DNA of 64,000 nt, taken from NCBI RefSeq assembly GCF_000426585.1, contig NZ_AUFQ01000005.1, positions 100,125 to 164,124 of the forward strand, read 5' to 3'. The position numbers were made by a program, and so were the translations under genes. This document shows, one piece after another, positions 54,970 through 63,823 of this stretch. Within the stretch, counting starts at the first letter, position 1, and each line of letters opens with the position of its first letter. The DNA comes from Segatella baroniae DSM 16972 = JCM 13447. Its GTDB lineage: Bacteria > Bacteroidota > Bacteroidia > Bacteroidales > Bacteroidaceae. The notes beneath the pieces are model-generated. The model made no database searches. It was given only the letters and a program-made list of their open reading frames with translations, and had not been told where the DNA came from.

Positions 54970-56619
54970 ATGAAAAAGACAGCATGCACATTTCTCTTGC
55001 TGACGATGGCGCTTCAGGCGGCGGCCATGGGGTGGAATCAGCTGGACAGCCTCTACCGTTGCATTGACAACGCCATTGGCCGGTCGGCCGAATTCATCGC
55101 CGTCAGAGAGGCGAGAATCGGCAACCTGCGCGCAAAACTAAGCAAAGCCGCGGACGACCGGGGGCGTCTGGACTGCACGCTTCGGCTCTATGAAGAGTAC
55201 AAATCCTATCAAAACGATTCCGCCGTCGCCTATCTGACAAACGCAATCTCGCTGGCCGTGTCGCTCAAAGATGGCGACATGGCCGACTGCTGCCGCTCGT
55301 TGCTCGCCTTCCAGTATTCTTCTTCGGGCATGTACACGGAGGCTTTCACAATGCTCGACGCCCAAAAAGCGAGCCGACTCCATGGAAAAGCCCGCTCACA
55401 GTATTACATTTCACCCACCCATCTGTATGGAGAGGTGGCCTATTACACCAGTCCGCCGAGCCTGCAACGCCGTTTCCAGGCCCGTGCCGACTCGTGCCGG
55501 CGCCGCTTGCTTCAAGTTCTCGGCCCCGAAGAGGACATCGCCCTGCAATATCGGGAGATGGAGTATTACAACAAGAAGAACTTCGCCAAGGCGCTCGAAA
55601 TCAACAACCGACGCATGAAAGGCCTGCGCCCCGACGACCACCAATACGCCGTCGTGGCCTTCTACCGCTACCTGGACTACTATCTGGCCAAGGACACGCT
55701 CACCATGAAGTACTGGCTCACGCAGTCGGTGCTCAACGATGTCAGGAACGCGGTGATGGACCAAGGGGCTATGTGGGAGCTGACACACTTCCTGATAGAC
55801 GGCGGTGACGTGGAACGGGCCTACCGCTACATCGGATTCGCCACGGATTGCGCCAACCGCTTCAACTCGCGCATGCGCAACTGGCAGATAACCTCCACGC
55901 TCGCACGCATCAACAAGGTCTACGAACAGCGGCAAAAGGAAACCAACACACGCCTCCAGGGACTTGTCGGGGGTATCAGTCTGCTGTCGTTGCTGCTGTT
56001 GGCCATGATTTTCTACAGCCATCGGCAGCACAAACAGCTGGCCGTCGCACAGAAACAGCTCAAGCAGAAAAACCACGAATTGATCGCTTCCAACGAACAA
56101 CTGTCCGACGTTGTAAGGCAACTCAACAAGACGGTGAAACTGCTCGACGACTCCAACAAGGTGAAAGAGGAGTATGTCGGGCGGTCGCTCTACATGTGTT
56201 CGGTCTACATCGGCCGAATGGCTTCCTTCAGAAAGCAGGTCATCAAGCGCCTCAAAACCAGGCAATATGACACCCTCTATCAAGACACGAGGAAGCAGGA
56301 TGATGACGAAAAGGAAGCGGAAGAGCTCTATCAGAACTTCGACTCGGCCTTTCTGCACCTCTATCCCAACTTCGTGGAAGAGTTCAACCGGCTGCTGCGC
56401 CCGGAAGAACGCCTGCCGTCGTCTTCCACCAACCTCACCACTCCTCTCCGCATCTTCGCGTTGATCCGCTTGGGAATCGACGACAGCGGCAAGATAGCGG
56501 AGTTCCTGCATTATTCCGTCAACACCATCTACAACTATCGGGCCCGAATCAAGAACGGCGCCTTGGGTGAACGGGAACTCTTTGAGGAGCAGGTGAAGAA
56601 GATAGGGATGGCGAAATGA
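54970..56619 (+). CDS. Membrane-bound transcriptional regulator (DUF6377-like) with TPR sensor
   Basis: The 549-aa protein has a signal peptide (to about ALQAAAMG), a periplasmic helical TPR-like region (about 25-325), one membrane helix (about 334-353, GGISLLSLLLLAMIFYSH), a coiled coil (355-400, QLAVAQKQLKQKNHELIASN) and a C-terminal cytoplasmic domain with LRIFALIRLGIDDSGKIAEF then LHYSVNTIYNYRARIKN, a LuxR-like DNA-binding helix-turn-helix. The layout matches Bacteroidota DUF6377 regulators found beside glycan loci. It likely senses a glycan fragment and activates susCD-GH16; inferred from position. Confidence 0.85.
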   Translation: MKKTACTFLLLTMALQAAAMGWNQLDSLYRCIDNAIGRSAEFIAVREARIGNLRAKLSKAADDRGRLDCTLRLYEEYKSYQNDSAVAYLTNAISLAVSLKDGDMADCCRSLLAFQYSSSGMYTEAFTMLDAQKASRLHGKARSQYYISPTHLYGEVAYYTSPPSLQRRFQARADSCRRRLLQVLGPEEDIALQYREMEYYNKKNFAKALEINNRRMKGLRPDDHQYAVVAFYRYLDYYLAKDTLTMKYWLTQSVLNDVRNAVMDQGAMWELTHFLIDGGDVERAYRYIGFATDCANRFNSRMRNWQITSTLARINKVYEQRQKETNTRLQGLVGGISLLSLLLLAMIFYSHRQHKQLAVAQKQLKQKNHELIASNEQLSDVVRQLNKTVKLLDDSNKVKEEYVGRSLYMCSVYIGRMASFRKQVIKRLKTRQYDTLYQDTRKQDDDEKEAEELYQNFDSAFLHLYPNFVEEFNRLLRPEERLPSSSTNLTTPLRIFALIRLGIDDSGKIAEFLHYSVNTIYNYRARIKNGALGERELFEEQVKKIGMAK

Positions 56620-56890
56620 GACGGCATTGACAAGCCTTGCCGACGCAACGGCATGTCACCGCCTTTCCCAAAGCAGCCCTTTCATCTTATCAAAGCTATG
56701 CTTTTGCGTTCCCAAAGCAGCCCTTTTGGCGGCTGAAAGCAACCTTATTGCAAGGTAAAAGCACTGCTTTGGGAAACCAACGGACATGCCATGTCAACTT
56801 GTACGCGAAAAAATGGAGAAAAGTCTCTCTGTTTCAAGGCCTTGCAAAGCCTTCAAAAGCATTCCCAAACCAAGCCGATGGTCGTCCATA
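56620..56890. repeat. Gene-free interval with dispersed repeats between convergent genes
   Basis: TTTCCCAAAGCAGCCCTTT (56664-56682) is repeated as TTCCCAAAGCAGCCCTTTT (56709-56727), and TTTCCCAAAGCAG recurs inverted as CTGCTTTGGGAAA (56764-56776), a 13-bp perfect inverted repeat 100 bp apart. ACCTT/AAGGT arms lie at 56742-56756. An 89-codon frame over it looks like translated repeat. It may end transcription of both flanking genes. Confidence 0.6.
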
Positions 56891-58399
56891 TCAGAACTGG
56901 AAGTAGATGAAAGGCTGGATTGTGGAGCTCTTGACCTGGATGACGACATAGATGACGGTTGTCAACAGCAACGCGTAGACCAGCAGGTTGCAGCGGCGCA
57001 GCACGCCTATCATCCGTTCCTGCCAGGCGTCGGGCAGGAAATGCGTGAGATAGCCAAAGGCCATGAAGGCCAGGACATACCTGTAGCCGCCCACGAACTG
57101 CGGCCAAAGTTCGGCATGGAAGTTGGTGAATATCTGGTGGATCATCGTCCAACCCGCCGCAAACGACGCATGACGGAAGAATATCCAAGTGAAACATACG
57201 AAGTGGAACGTCAGCAGAATGGCCAGCCATTTTCTGACACCACGCGACCGATAACGGCGGTCGTGGCGTAAAACTTCCTGACCGAAGTACTTGTGTGCCG
57301 CCAAGGCCAGGCCGTGCATGCCGCCCCAAGCCACGAAATTGAGGCTGGCCCCGTGCCAGAGGCCACCCAGAAGCATGGTGACGACAAGGTTGACGTACTG
57401 CCGCAGCTTGCCCTTGCGGTTGCCACCCAACGATATGTAGATGTAGTCGCGAATCCAACTGGACAGCGAGATGTGCCAACGGCGCCAGAAGTCGGTGATG
57501 CTCGTCGACCGGTAAGGCGCGTTGAAGTTGAGCGGGAAGTGGAATCCCAGCAAGAGCGCGATGCCGATGGCCATGTCGCTGTAGCCGCTGAAGTCGCAAT
57601 AGATTTGCAGGGCGTAGCCGTAGACGCCCAAAAGGTTCTCCAATCCGCTGTAAAGTGTGGGATTGTCGAAGATGCGGTCTACGAAGTTGAGACTGATATA
57701 GTCGCTGATGACGGCCTTCTTGAACAGTCCGATGACGATGAAATAGACGCCACGGGCAAACATGTCGCGCGTGATGATGATGGGCTTGTCGATTTGTGGC
57801 GCGAAATCGGAGGCACGAACGATGGGTCCGGCCACCAGCTGGGGGAAGAACGACACGTAGAACGCGTAGTCCAAGAGGTGGGGCAACGGCTTCAGGGAGC
57901 CACGGTAGACGTCGATCGTGTAGCTCATGCTCTGGAAAGTGAAGAAGCTGATACCCACGGGGAGGAAGATGTCCCAGGGCTGGAAGTTGTGATCGATCAT
58001 CTGACTGACCATGCCGGCGAAGAAGTTGGTGTACTTGAAATAGCCCAGCAGTCCCAGGTCGATGAGCAGGCTCAACGCCACGAGCCACTTGCGACGCCGT
58101 CGAAGCGACCGCACCAGGCTGTCGTCGGCGGCAGCCCGGTCGGCCAGAGCCTGGATGCGGCGGGCGATGAGGAAGTCGCTGACCGTGACGACAGCCAGCA
58201 GGAAGAAGTAGAAGCCGCTGCTCTTGTAGTAGAAATAGTAGGAAAAGAGCGTCACGAAGAGCAGCCGAGACCGCAGTTTGTGGCGCAGCAGCATATAGAC
58301 GAACGAGAATCCGAGAAACAGAAAGAGGAAGAGACCGCTGGAAAATATCAACGGTTCCTTGGCGTTGTATGTCAGAAGATCGATGAGTCGCTGTATCAT
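56891..58399 (-). CDS. MBOAT-family O-acyltransferase (AlgI/DltB-like)
   Basis: The 502-aa inner-membrane protein starts at ATG 58399, overlapping the SGNH gene stop (ATGA); the longer frame upstream is a shadow. It has about 11 helices. PVGISFFTFQSMSYTIDVYR, the fold motif YSDMAIGIALLLGFHFPLNF, FWRRWHISLSSWIRDYIYI and the active-site His in GGLWHGASLNF are family marks. It would pass acyl groups across the membrane to the SGNH partner. Acceptor glycan unknown. Confidence 0.92.
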   Translation of the reverse strand: MIQRLIDLLTYNAKEPLIFSSGLFLFLFLGFSFVYMLLRHKLRSRLLFVTLFSYYFYYKSSGFYFFLLAVVTVSDFLIARRIQALADRAAADDSLVRSLRRRRKWLVALSLLIDLGLLGYFKYTNFFAGMVSQMIDHNFQPWDIFLPVGISFFTFQSMSYTIDVYRGSLKPLPHLLDYAFYVSFFPQLVAGPIVRASDFAPQIDKPIIITRDMFARGVYFIVIGLFKKAVISDYISLNFVDRIFDNPTLYSGLENLLGVYGYALQIYCDFSGYSDMAIGIALLLGFHFPLNFNAPYRSTSITDFWRRWHISLSSWIRDYIYISLGGNRKGKLRQYVNLVVTMLLGGLWHGASLNFVAWGGMHGLALAAHKYFGQEVLRHDRRYRSRGVRKWLAILLTFHFVCFTWIFFRHASFAAGWTMIHQIFTNFHAELWPQFVGGYRYVLAFMAFGYLTHFLPDAWQERMIGVLRRCNLLVYALLLTTVIYVVIQVKSSTIQPFIYFQF

Positions 58400-59781
58400 T
58401 GTTCCATTGCCTTGCGGCGTTTGTAATTTTTCAGTCCGGCCATAAACGAAGGAAACACCTTCCGGGCCACCAGTCTGCCGCCGCCGAAACTCAGATGCGT
58501 ATAGTCTTTGTTGGCCATATTGCGGTCTACGAGCCTCTTCATGCTGCCCTCGCCGCCCATGGCCTTGTAGAAATTGAGGAATCCCACGTGGCAGTCGGCA
58601 GCCAGTTGCTCTTGCAGATTCACGAGATTCTTCACCTCCTTGAGCGTCGTTATGCCCTCGGCCGAACGCTGGTCGCGGTCGGGGACGCTCACCACGAGAA
58701 TGCTGGCGTCGGGAAACGCGGCGTGGATATTGCCTATCGCCTTCTTCATTCCCTCGATATACACTTTCAGGATGGGCACGGTGTTGCCCTTGACAGCCTC
58801 GTTCAGTCCGTAATGGACGATGATGAGGTCGTAGGGGCGCAGGCGGGCGAAGTGGGCCAATGTATTGATTGGAATGCGGGCCAGCTGCGTGCCGGACGAA
58901 CCGCGCATCGAGAAATTGTCGAGAACGACGCCCCTGTCTGACTCCAGGGCCATCCCGAAGAGCGTGGTGCGGGGCGACACACCCGTGAAACGATAGCTCA
59001 CCGAAGCCATTTCGCCTTTCGTCTCGATCATCTGAACCTCCTCCGAAGCGTGAGTAGAGTGGTCGCGGGGAAGAGTGTTGCCCGCCACGACCCGAACGTC
59101 GATGGCCTCGGGGGTGCGCAGAAAGAGCTTGGCGCTCTGCCAACCGGCGACATGGGGCTGCAACCTGGAGCCTTTCGTCGTGACGCCGGCACCTTCGGAA
59201 GGCACGTAATAACGTTGGGCAATGCCCTGGCGGGCCGTTTCAAAGGGCTTCTTGACGACGGAATGCTCGGCAATGCCGCTGTAATGCTGGTTCACGGTGC
59301 GTCGGAACGCCGTCATGGGCGTCCCGCAGTCGACCCATCCCACGCCGGCACCGCCGAAACGGTTCTGAAACAATGCCCGCAAATCGCCCGTGAGGATGTC
59401 GCCTTCGATGAACGAGTCGCCGAAATAGGCGATGCGGACGGGGCGGTCGAGCGTCTTGACATGGGCCAACTGCGCGTAGAAATGGTCCATGCCTCCGCGT
59501 CTGCCGCCCGAAAAGTCGAGAATGGGTTCCACATCCTTGGGCCAGACCTCCTTGAACGCGACCTTCCTGCCGTGGCTCACGACAGCCACGACGGGCTTGG
59601 GGGCCTTTGGAGCAGGCACCACTTCCACGTCTTTCTCATAAATGTCGGGTAGTATCTGACTGAGCAGATTGACGTGTCGCAATTCGGTTCCGCCTATGCT
59701 GAGTGTCGGCAACTGGTGCATGAGCAGAAGAAAGAGCACCACCAATCCTGTCAAAGCGAAAGTCCTTGCAGACTGATTCAT
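58396..59781 (-). CDS. SGNH/GDSL hydrolase-like acyltransferase partner
   Basis: The 461-aa protein has an N-terminal membrane anchor (8-24) and an SGNH domain: AYFGDSFIEGD (Ser), MRGSSGTQL (Gly), HYGLNEA (Asn) and DYTHLSFGG (Asp-His). A carbohydrate-binding-like beta insert sits between about 190 and 300. Coupling by ATGA to the MBOAT gene suggests a two-protein O-acetylation system for an exported or cell-wall polysaccharide, as in AlgI/AlgX or PatA/PatB pairs. Confidence 0.88.
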   Translation of the reverse strand: MNQSARTFALTGLVVLFLLLMHQLPTLSIGGTELRHVNLLSQILPDIYEKDVEVVPAPKAPKPVVAVVSHGRKVAFKEVWPKDVEPILDFSGGRRGGMDHFYAQLAHVKTLDRPVRIAYFGDSFIEGDILTGDLRALFQNRFGGAGVGWVDCGTPMTAFRRTVNQHYSGIAEHSVVKKPFETARQGIAQRYYVPSEGAGVTTKGSRLQPHVAGWQSAKLFLRTPEAIDVRVVAGNTLPRDHSTHASEEVQMIETKGEMASVSYRFTGVSPRTTLFGMALESDRGVVLDNFSMRGSSGTQLARIPINTLAHFARLRPYDLIIVHYGLNEAVKGNTVPILKVYIEGMKKAIGNIHAAFPDASILVVSVPDRDQRSAEGITTLKEVKNLVNLQEQLAADCHVGFLNFYKAMGGEGSMKRLVDRNMANKDYTHLSFGGGRLVARKVFPSFMAGLKNYKRRKAMEQ

Positions 59782-59807
59782 TGCAATCTTCTTTTTTGAA
59801 ACGGCTG

Positions 59808-59815
59808 CAAAGTTA
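59808..59815 (-). promoter_or_regulatory. -7 box of the SGNH-MBOAT operon
   Basis: TAACTTTG on the minus strand lies 27 bp before ATG 59781. TTG at 59830-59828 is only 12 bp away and no good -33 box was found. Confidence 0.5.
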
Positions 59816-60023
59816 GCAAAAATAATGCAACCGCTTCAGCCTTCGGCTCATTTATTGGACTTTTCCTGCCATAAATTCACACAGGTCAAGCCGTTTGGAA
59901 AACGCTTCCCGACGACGACCAAGACATCGTTCGGCCGCTTACACCTTTTATATATATATGCCACGGTGGAATGGCGGGCTTGTTTTGCCCGGTTTTCGGA
60001 AAGTCCGCCGTCGTTTGCCGGGA

Positions 60024-60310
60024 CGTTTACCCACGTTGGGCATTTGACACCTGTTTTGCTTTGGCGTTTGCCCACGTTGGGCATTTAACACCTGTTTTGC
60101 TTTGGCGTTTGCCCACGTTGGGCATTTAACATCTGTTTTGCTTTGACGTTTGCCCACGTTGGGCATTTAACACCTGTTTTGCTTTGACGTTTGCCCACGT
60201 TGGGCATTTAACATCTGTTTTGCTTTGACGTTTGCCCACGTTGAGCATTTAACATCTGTTTTGACGTGACGATTTCTCCCGCCGCGCATTCAACATCCGT
60301 TTTGACGTGA
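60024..60310. repeat. Tandem array of seven exact 41-bp units
   Basis: Units start at 60024, 60065, 60106, 60147, 60188, 60229 and 60270, each 41 bp. The first half of the unit reads CGTTTGCCCACGTTGGGCAT and the second TTAACATCTGTTTTGCTTTGA with few changes; the last unit is diverged. GCCCA-CGT-TGGGC forms a small hairpin in the central units. There are no unique spacers. A degenerate copy may extend to about 60335. Open frames through it are translated repeat. The array lies between the nag operon terminator and the SGNH promoter. Confidence 0.88.
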
Positions 60311-60542
60311 CGTCTTCCGAGCCACGATTTTCCGTCTCTGCGAATGGCGTGAGCCGCAGGGGCGTGAGGGAAATGGCATTTCAACAAATCGCCAACCGAC
60401 TTTACACGCTCTCTTATCCGGCATGGAGAAGAACCTGCCTTGAAATGATGGCAAGATTGTTGGAGAAGCGGCATTGTCCTTTTTCCATTTATAGCAAGAC
60501 GCTTAGGCGGCATTGGACGGCGGAGGCGTGGAGGTCAGGCTG
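60311..60542. other. Gene-free stretch between array and nag terminator
   Basis: Apart from a diverged repeat at its left end I see no feature. A 101-codon minus-strand frame over it continues into the array and has no family signature. Confidence 0.5.
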
Positions 60543-60582
60543 AAAAGACAAATCGCGGAGGGCCATGTTGTCCTCCGCGATT
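60543..60582 (-). terminator. Terminator of the nag operon
   Basis: On the minus strand AATCGCGGAGG (60582-60572) pairs over 11 bp with CCTCCGCGATT (60561-60551), followed by TGTCTTTTC. It lies 28 bp after the stop of the fusion gene. Confidence 0.8.
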
Positions 60583-60609
60583 CGTCTATTGTCATTGAAT
60601 GGTCGCCTT

Positions 60610-62601
60610 CTAAAGGGGCTTGTACTCCACGAAAGCTTCCATCGCCTCGTAGCAGGCCAGGCCAAGGTCGTCATACAGTTTGGCCGTACCTCGGTTGCGG
60701 TCTTCGGCGCGCTGCCAGAACAGGCGTTCGTCGTTGCCCAGGAACGGCGCGCTCTCCATCTGCGAGCTGTGCTTCAGGATGGAGTTGCGCTTTGCGCGAA
60801 GTTCTTCGGGACTCATCGGAACGCACATTTCGATGTTCTCGATTTCCCATTCGGCCCATGCGCCACGGTACATCCAGATGCGGCAGTCCTTCAACCACTC
60901 GGCACCGGCTTCCTTTTCGAGGTCGATGGCTGCGAACACGGCGTCGGTACACTTGCGGTGTGTGCCGTGGGGGTCGGCCAAGTCGCCGGCCACGAATATC
61001 TCGTGCGGCTTCACTTCCTGCAACAATGCACGTACAATCTCCACGTCCTTCTCGGTCATTGGCAGCTTCTCGATCTTTCCACTCTCGTAGAAGGGCAGGT
61101 CGAGGAAGTGCACATGGTCCAAAGGAATGTTGTTGTAGGTGCAGGCCGTGCGGGCTTCGCCGCGGCGGATGAGGCCTTTGATGGTTCTCACGGCCTGTGT
61201 ATCCATGTCGCCTTCCTTCTTGGTGGCGAGGAAAGCCTTGATGTCTTGGTACATCTTCTTGATGACTTCGTCCTTGGAGTCCATGAAAAGTTGGTTGAAA
61301 CCATTGACAAAGTGCATGAAACGAGTCACCTCCTCATCGCCGACGGCTATGTTTCCTGAGGTCTGGTAGGCCACGTGCAGGTCGTGTCCCTGGCTGACGA
61401 GCCGCTGGATGGTGCCTCCCATCGAGATGACATCATCGTCGGGATGCGGCGAGAACACGACGACACGCTTGGGGAACGGTTTCGCCCGCTCGGGACGATA
61501 GGTGTCGTCGGCGTTGGGTTTGCCGCCCGGCCATCCGGTGATGGTGTGCTGCAGGTCGTTGAAAATCTTGATGTTGGCGTTGTAGGCCGAGCCGTAGAGA
61601 GCCAGAAGTTCGCTCAGTCCGTTCTCGTTATAGTCCTTGTTGGTCAGCTTCAAGATGGGTTTCTTGGTCACTTGGCAAAGCCATGTGAGGGCTGCGCGGG
61701 TCAACTTGTCGGTCCAGTTGCAGCTGGCGACGAGCCACGGATGGATGATGCGCGTGAGCTTGCCTGCCGCCGAGAGGTCGATGACCACATGCGCGTCGTT
61801 GTGGGTTTGCAGGAAGCTGGCCGGAATGGCGTCGCTCATTTGCCCTTCGACGGTGGCCTTGATGATGTCGGCCTTCTCTTCGCCCCACGCCGTCAGATAG
61901 ATCTTGCGTGCGGCGAGGATGTCCGAGATTCCCAGTGTGATGGAACACGGCGGAACGGGGTCTTGCAGTCCGAAGCTCATCGTCATTTCCTGGCGGCTGG
62001 TGGCGTCGATGAGGATGAGGCGGGCGGGCGAGGAGAGAGTGCTGCCCGGCTCGTTGGTGGCGATGTTGCCGATGCGGCCGATTCCAAGCAGCATGATGTC
62101 AATGCCGCCGAAGGTCTGGATGCGCTCTTCATAGAGGCGGCATTGCTCCTGAACGCAGTCTTGTGACACGGTTCCGTCAAGCGTATAGATGTTCTGCTCT
62201 GGGATGTCGATGTGGTCGAGGAAGCGTCTCCGCAGTTGCGAGATGGCACTGTACTGGCTGTCGGCTTTGAGTGGGAAATACTCGTAGGCGTTGAATACGA
62301 TTACATTCTTGAAACTGATCTCCTTCTTTTCATAGCGTTGAATCAGTTCTTGGAAAATGGGAGTGACCGACTGGCCTGTTCCCAGGCCGAGCACGCAGTA
62401 CTTTCCGAGTTGGCTTTTGGCCTTGATTTCGTTGCAGATGGCGTCGGCAATGCTGCGGGCGCCCTCTTCTACCTTGGGGAAAATGTCGGTGGGAACCTTC
62501 TCCATGCGTGTGATTTCAGAGCGTTCCACCGCTGTCTTGGGCGCATAGAAGGTCTCCGGAATCTTGTTTAAAACGATTTCCGAACTTAAATGAAGTCTCA
62601 T
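60610..62601 (-). CDS. NagB-like pseudo-deaminase domain fused to PIG-L deacetylase domain
   Basis: The 663-aa protein has an N-terminal NagB/RpiA-like domain (about 35-320) and a C-terminal PIG-L/LmbE domain (about 378-640). In the NagB part three of the four catalytic residues of GlcN6P deaminase are changed: FNAYEY (Tyr106 for Asp72) and GIGRIGNIATNEP (Ile177 for Asp141, Asn179 for His143), with Glu184 kept. The PIG-L part is intact: SPHPDDD (384-390) and DPHGTH (543-548) are zinc ligands and catalytic Asp. Such proteins are usually annotated as glucosamine-6-phosphate deaminase; a sugar N-deacetylase with a ligand-sensing domain fits better. It follows canonical nagB by 39 bp. Confidence 0.88.
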   Translation of the reverse strand: MRLHLSSEIVLNKIPETFYAPKTAVERSEITRMEKVPTDIFPKVEEGARSIADAICNEIKAKSQLGKYCVLGLGTGQSVTPIFQELIQRYEKKEISFKNVIVFNAYEYFPLKADSQYSAISQLRRRFLDHIDIPEQNIYTLDGTVSQDCVQEQCRLYEERIQTFGGIDIMLLGIGRIGNIATNEPGSTLSSPARLILIDATSRQEMTMSFGLQDPVPPCSITLGISDILAARKIYLTAWGEEKADIIKATVEGQMSDAIPASFLQTHNDAHVVIDLSAAGKLTRIIHPWLVASCNWTDKLTRAALTWLCQVTKKPILKLTNKDYNENGLSELLALYGSAYNANIKIFNDLQHTITGWPGGKPNADDTYRPERAKPFPKRVVVFSPHPDDDVISMGGTIQRLVSQGHDLHVAYQTSGNIAVGDEEVTRFMHFVNGFNQLFMDSKDEVIKKMYQDIKAFLATKKEGDMDTQAVRTIKGLIRRGEARTACTYNNIPLDHVHFLDLPFYESGKIEKLPMTEKDVEIVRALLQEVKPHEIFVAGDLADPHGTHRKCTDAVFAAIDLEKEAGAEWLKDCRIWMYRGAWAEWEIENIEMCVPMSPEELRAKRNSILKHSSQMESAPFLGNDERLFWQRAEDRNRGTAKLYDDLGLACYEAMEAFVEYKPL

Positions 62602-62640
62602 TGATTTAATGTTTAATAAGTGTTGGGAATTGGGGGTGGG

Positions 62641-63432
62641 TTAGAGATTGTCCTTCTCTATATCTTTGAAGTATCTGTAGGTGCCGACTTTCAGCTCTTC
62701 GGCTGCCGCTTCGTCGGCCACGATGACGGCGTGCGGGTGCTGTTGCAGGGCGCTGATGGTCCAGGCTTGCGTCACGGGGCCTTCCACCGCAGCCTGCAAA
62801 GCGCGGGCTTTGTGGTGTCCGTTGACGAGAATCATGACTTCCTTGGCGGCCATCACGGTGCCGACGCCCACGGTGAGTGCGTGCTTGGGCACCTTGTTCA
62901 CGTCGTTGTCGAAGAAGCGGCTGTTGGCGATGATGGTGTCGGTGGTCAATGTCTTGACGCGAGTGCGGGAGGTGAGCGACGAGAAAGGCTCGTTGAAGGC
63001 GATGTGGCCGTCGGGGCCGATGCCGCCGAGGAAGAGATCGACGCCTCCGGCCTCAACCATCATCTGCTCGTAATGGGCGCATTCGGCGTCCAGGTCGGCT
63101 GCGTTGCCGTTCAGTATATGGACGTTCTCTTTCGGACAGTCGATGTGGTCGAAAAGATTACGGGCCATGAACGAATGATAACTCTCAGGATGAGACTCCG
63201 GAAGGCCGACGTATTCATCCATGTTGAAGGTCAGAACATTTTTAAAACTTACCCGGCCTTGTTTGTAAGCCTCAACCAAGGCTTTGTACATGCCCTCTGG
63301 CGACGAGCCGGTCGGCAGGCCAAGAACAAACTTACGCTCAGGTGTTGGGTTGAATTCATTAATTCTTTTAATCACATGTTCGGCCGCCCACTTGGACAAC
63401 CGGTCGTAATCTTTTTCAATAATTACTCTCAT
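62641..63432 (-). CDS. nagB: Glucosamine-6-phosphate deaminase
   Basis: The 263-aa enzyme converts glucosamine-6-phosphate to fructose-6-phosphate and ammonia. The start is ATG 63432 ([20 protein letters not shown]); upstream codons lie in the promoter. All catalytic residues are present at E. coli numbering: Asp72 in FNMDEYVGL, Asp141, His143 and Glu148 in [13 protein letters not shown]. It is first in a two-gene operon. Confidence 0.97.
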   Translation of the reverse strand: MRVIIEKDYDRLSKWAAEHVIKRINEFNPTPERKFVLGLPTGSSPEGMYKALVEAYKQGRVSFKNVLTFNMDEYVGLPESHPESYHSFMARNLFDHIDCPKENVHILNGNAADLDAECAHYEQMMVEAGGVDLFLGGIGPDGHIAFNEPFSSLTSRTRVKTLTTDTIIANSRFFDNDVNKVPKHALTVGVGTVMAAKEVMILVNGHHKARALQAAVEGPVTQAWTISALQQHPHAVIVADEAAAEELKVGTYRYFKDIEKDNL

Positions 63433-63471
63433 GGTGTCTTTTAATGAAGTTAGTATAATATGCTTAAGCCA

Positions 63472-63501
63472 CAAAGGTAGCAAGATTATCATGAAAAGCA
63501 A
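63472..63501 (-). promoter_or_regulatory. Promoter of the nag operon
   Basis: On the minus strand TACCTTTG (63479-63472) and TTG (63501-63499) are 19 bp apart. Confidence 0.75.
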
Positions 63502-63823
63502 AATAAATTTCAAATGATTAAGATTTTAAAAGCTGTCCTATGGACGATTGCAAAGTGAGCCTGTCAAAAAGCATTGACGGCTAATAAAAGCGGCACTTTT
63601 ATTTTGTGATATGCCTCTTTTGGTGTATTTTTGTAACACAAAAAATATTGTTCCTCAAATCCGCAACTAAGCCCTTGAAGGTTCTTATTGCGTTTACACG
63701 TCCTCTCATTACTGAATTTGCAGATAATTTGAACTTGAAGCACCCACTTCTGCCTACAATATCCCCTTACCCCACAATGTGACTTGAGGCAATACACAAT
63801 ATCATTCCCATAAGTTGTAGGCA
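63502..63823. other. AT-rich interval next to the transposase remnant
   Basis: The base composition drops sharply compared with the rest of the window. An 86-codon minus-strand frame (63564-63824) directly after the transposase stop has no signature and is rejected as a gene. It probably holds the end of the insertion sequence, but I could not define a terminal inverted repeat. Confidence 0.5.

Noticed and set aside
58400..59143. N-terminal extension of the MBOAT protein to 750 aa
   Set aside because: It reads the SGNH gene out of frame; the real start overlaps the SGNH stop as ATGA.
59848..60166. 72-aa and 78-aa minus-strand proteins over the second array
   Set aside because: They only translate the 41-bp repeat in different frames.
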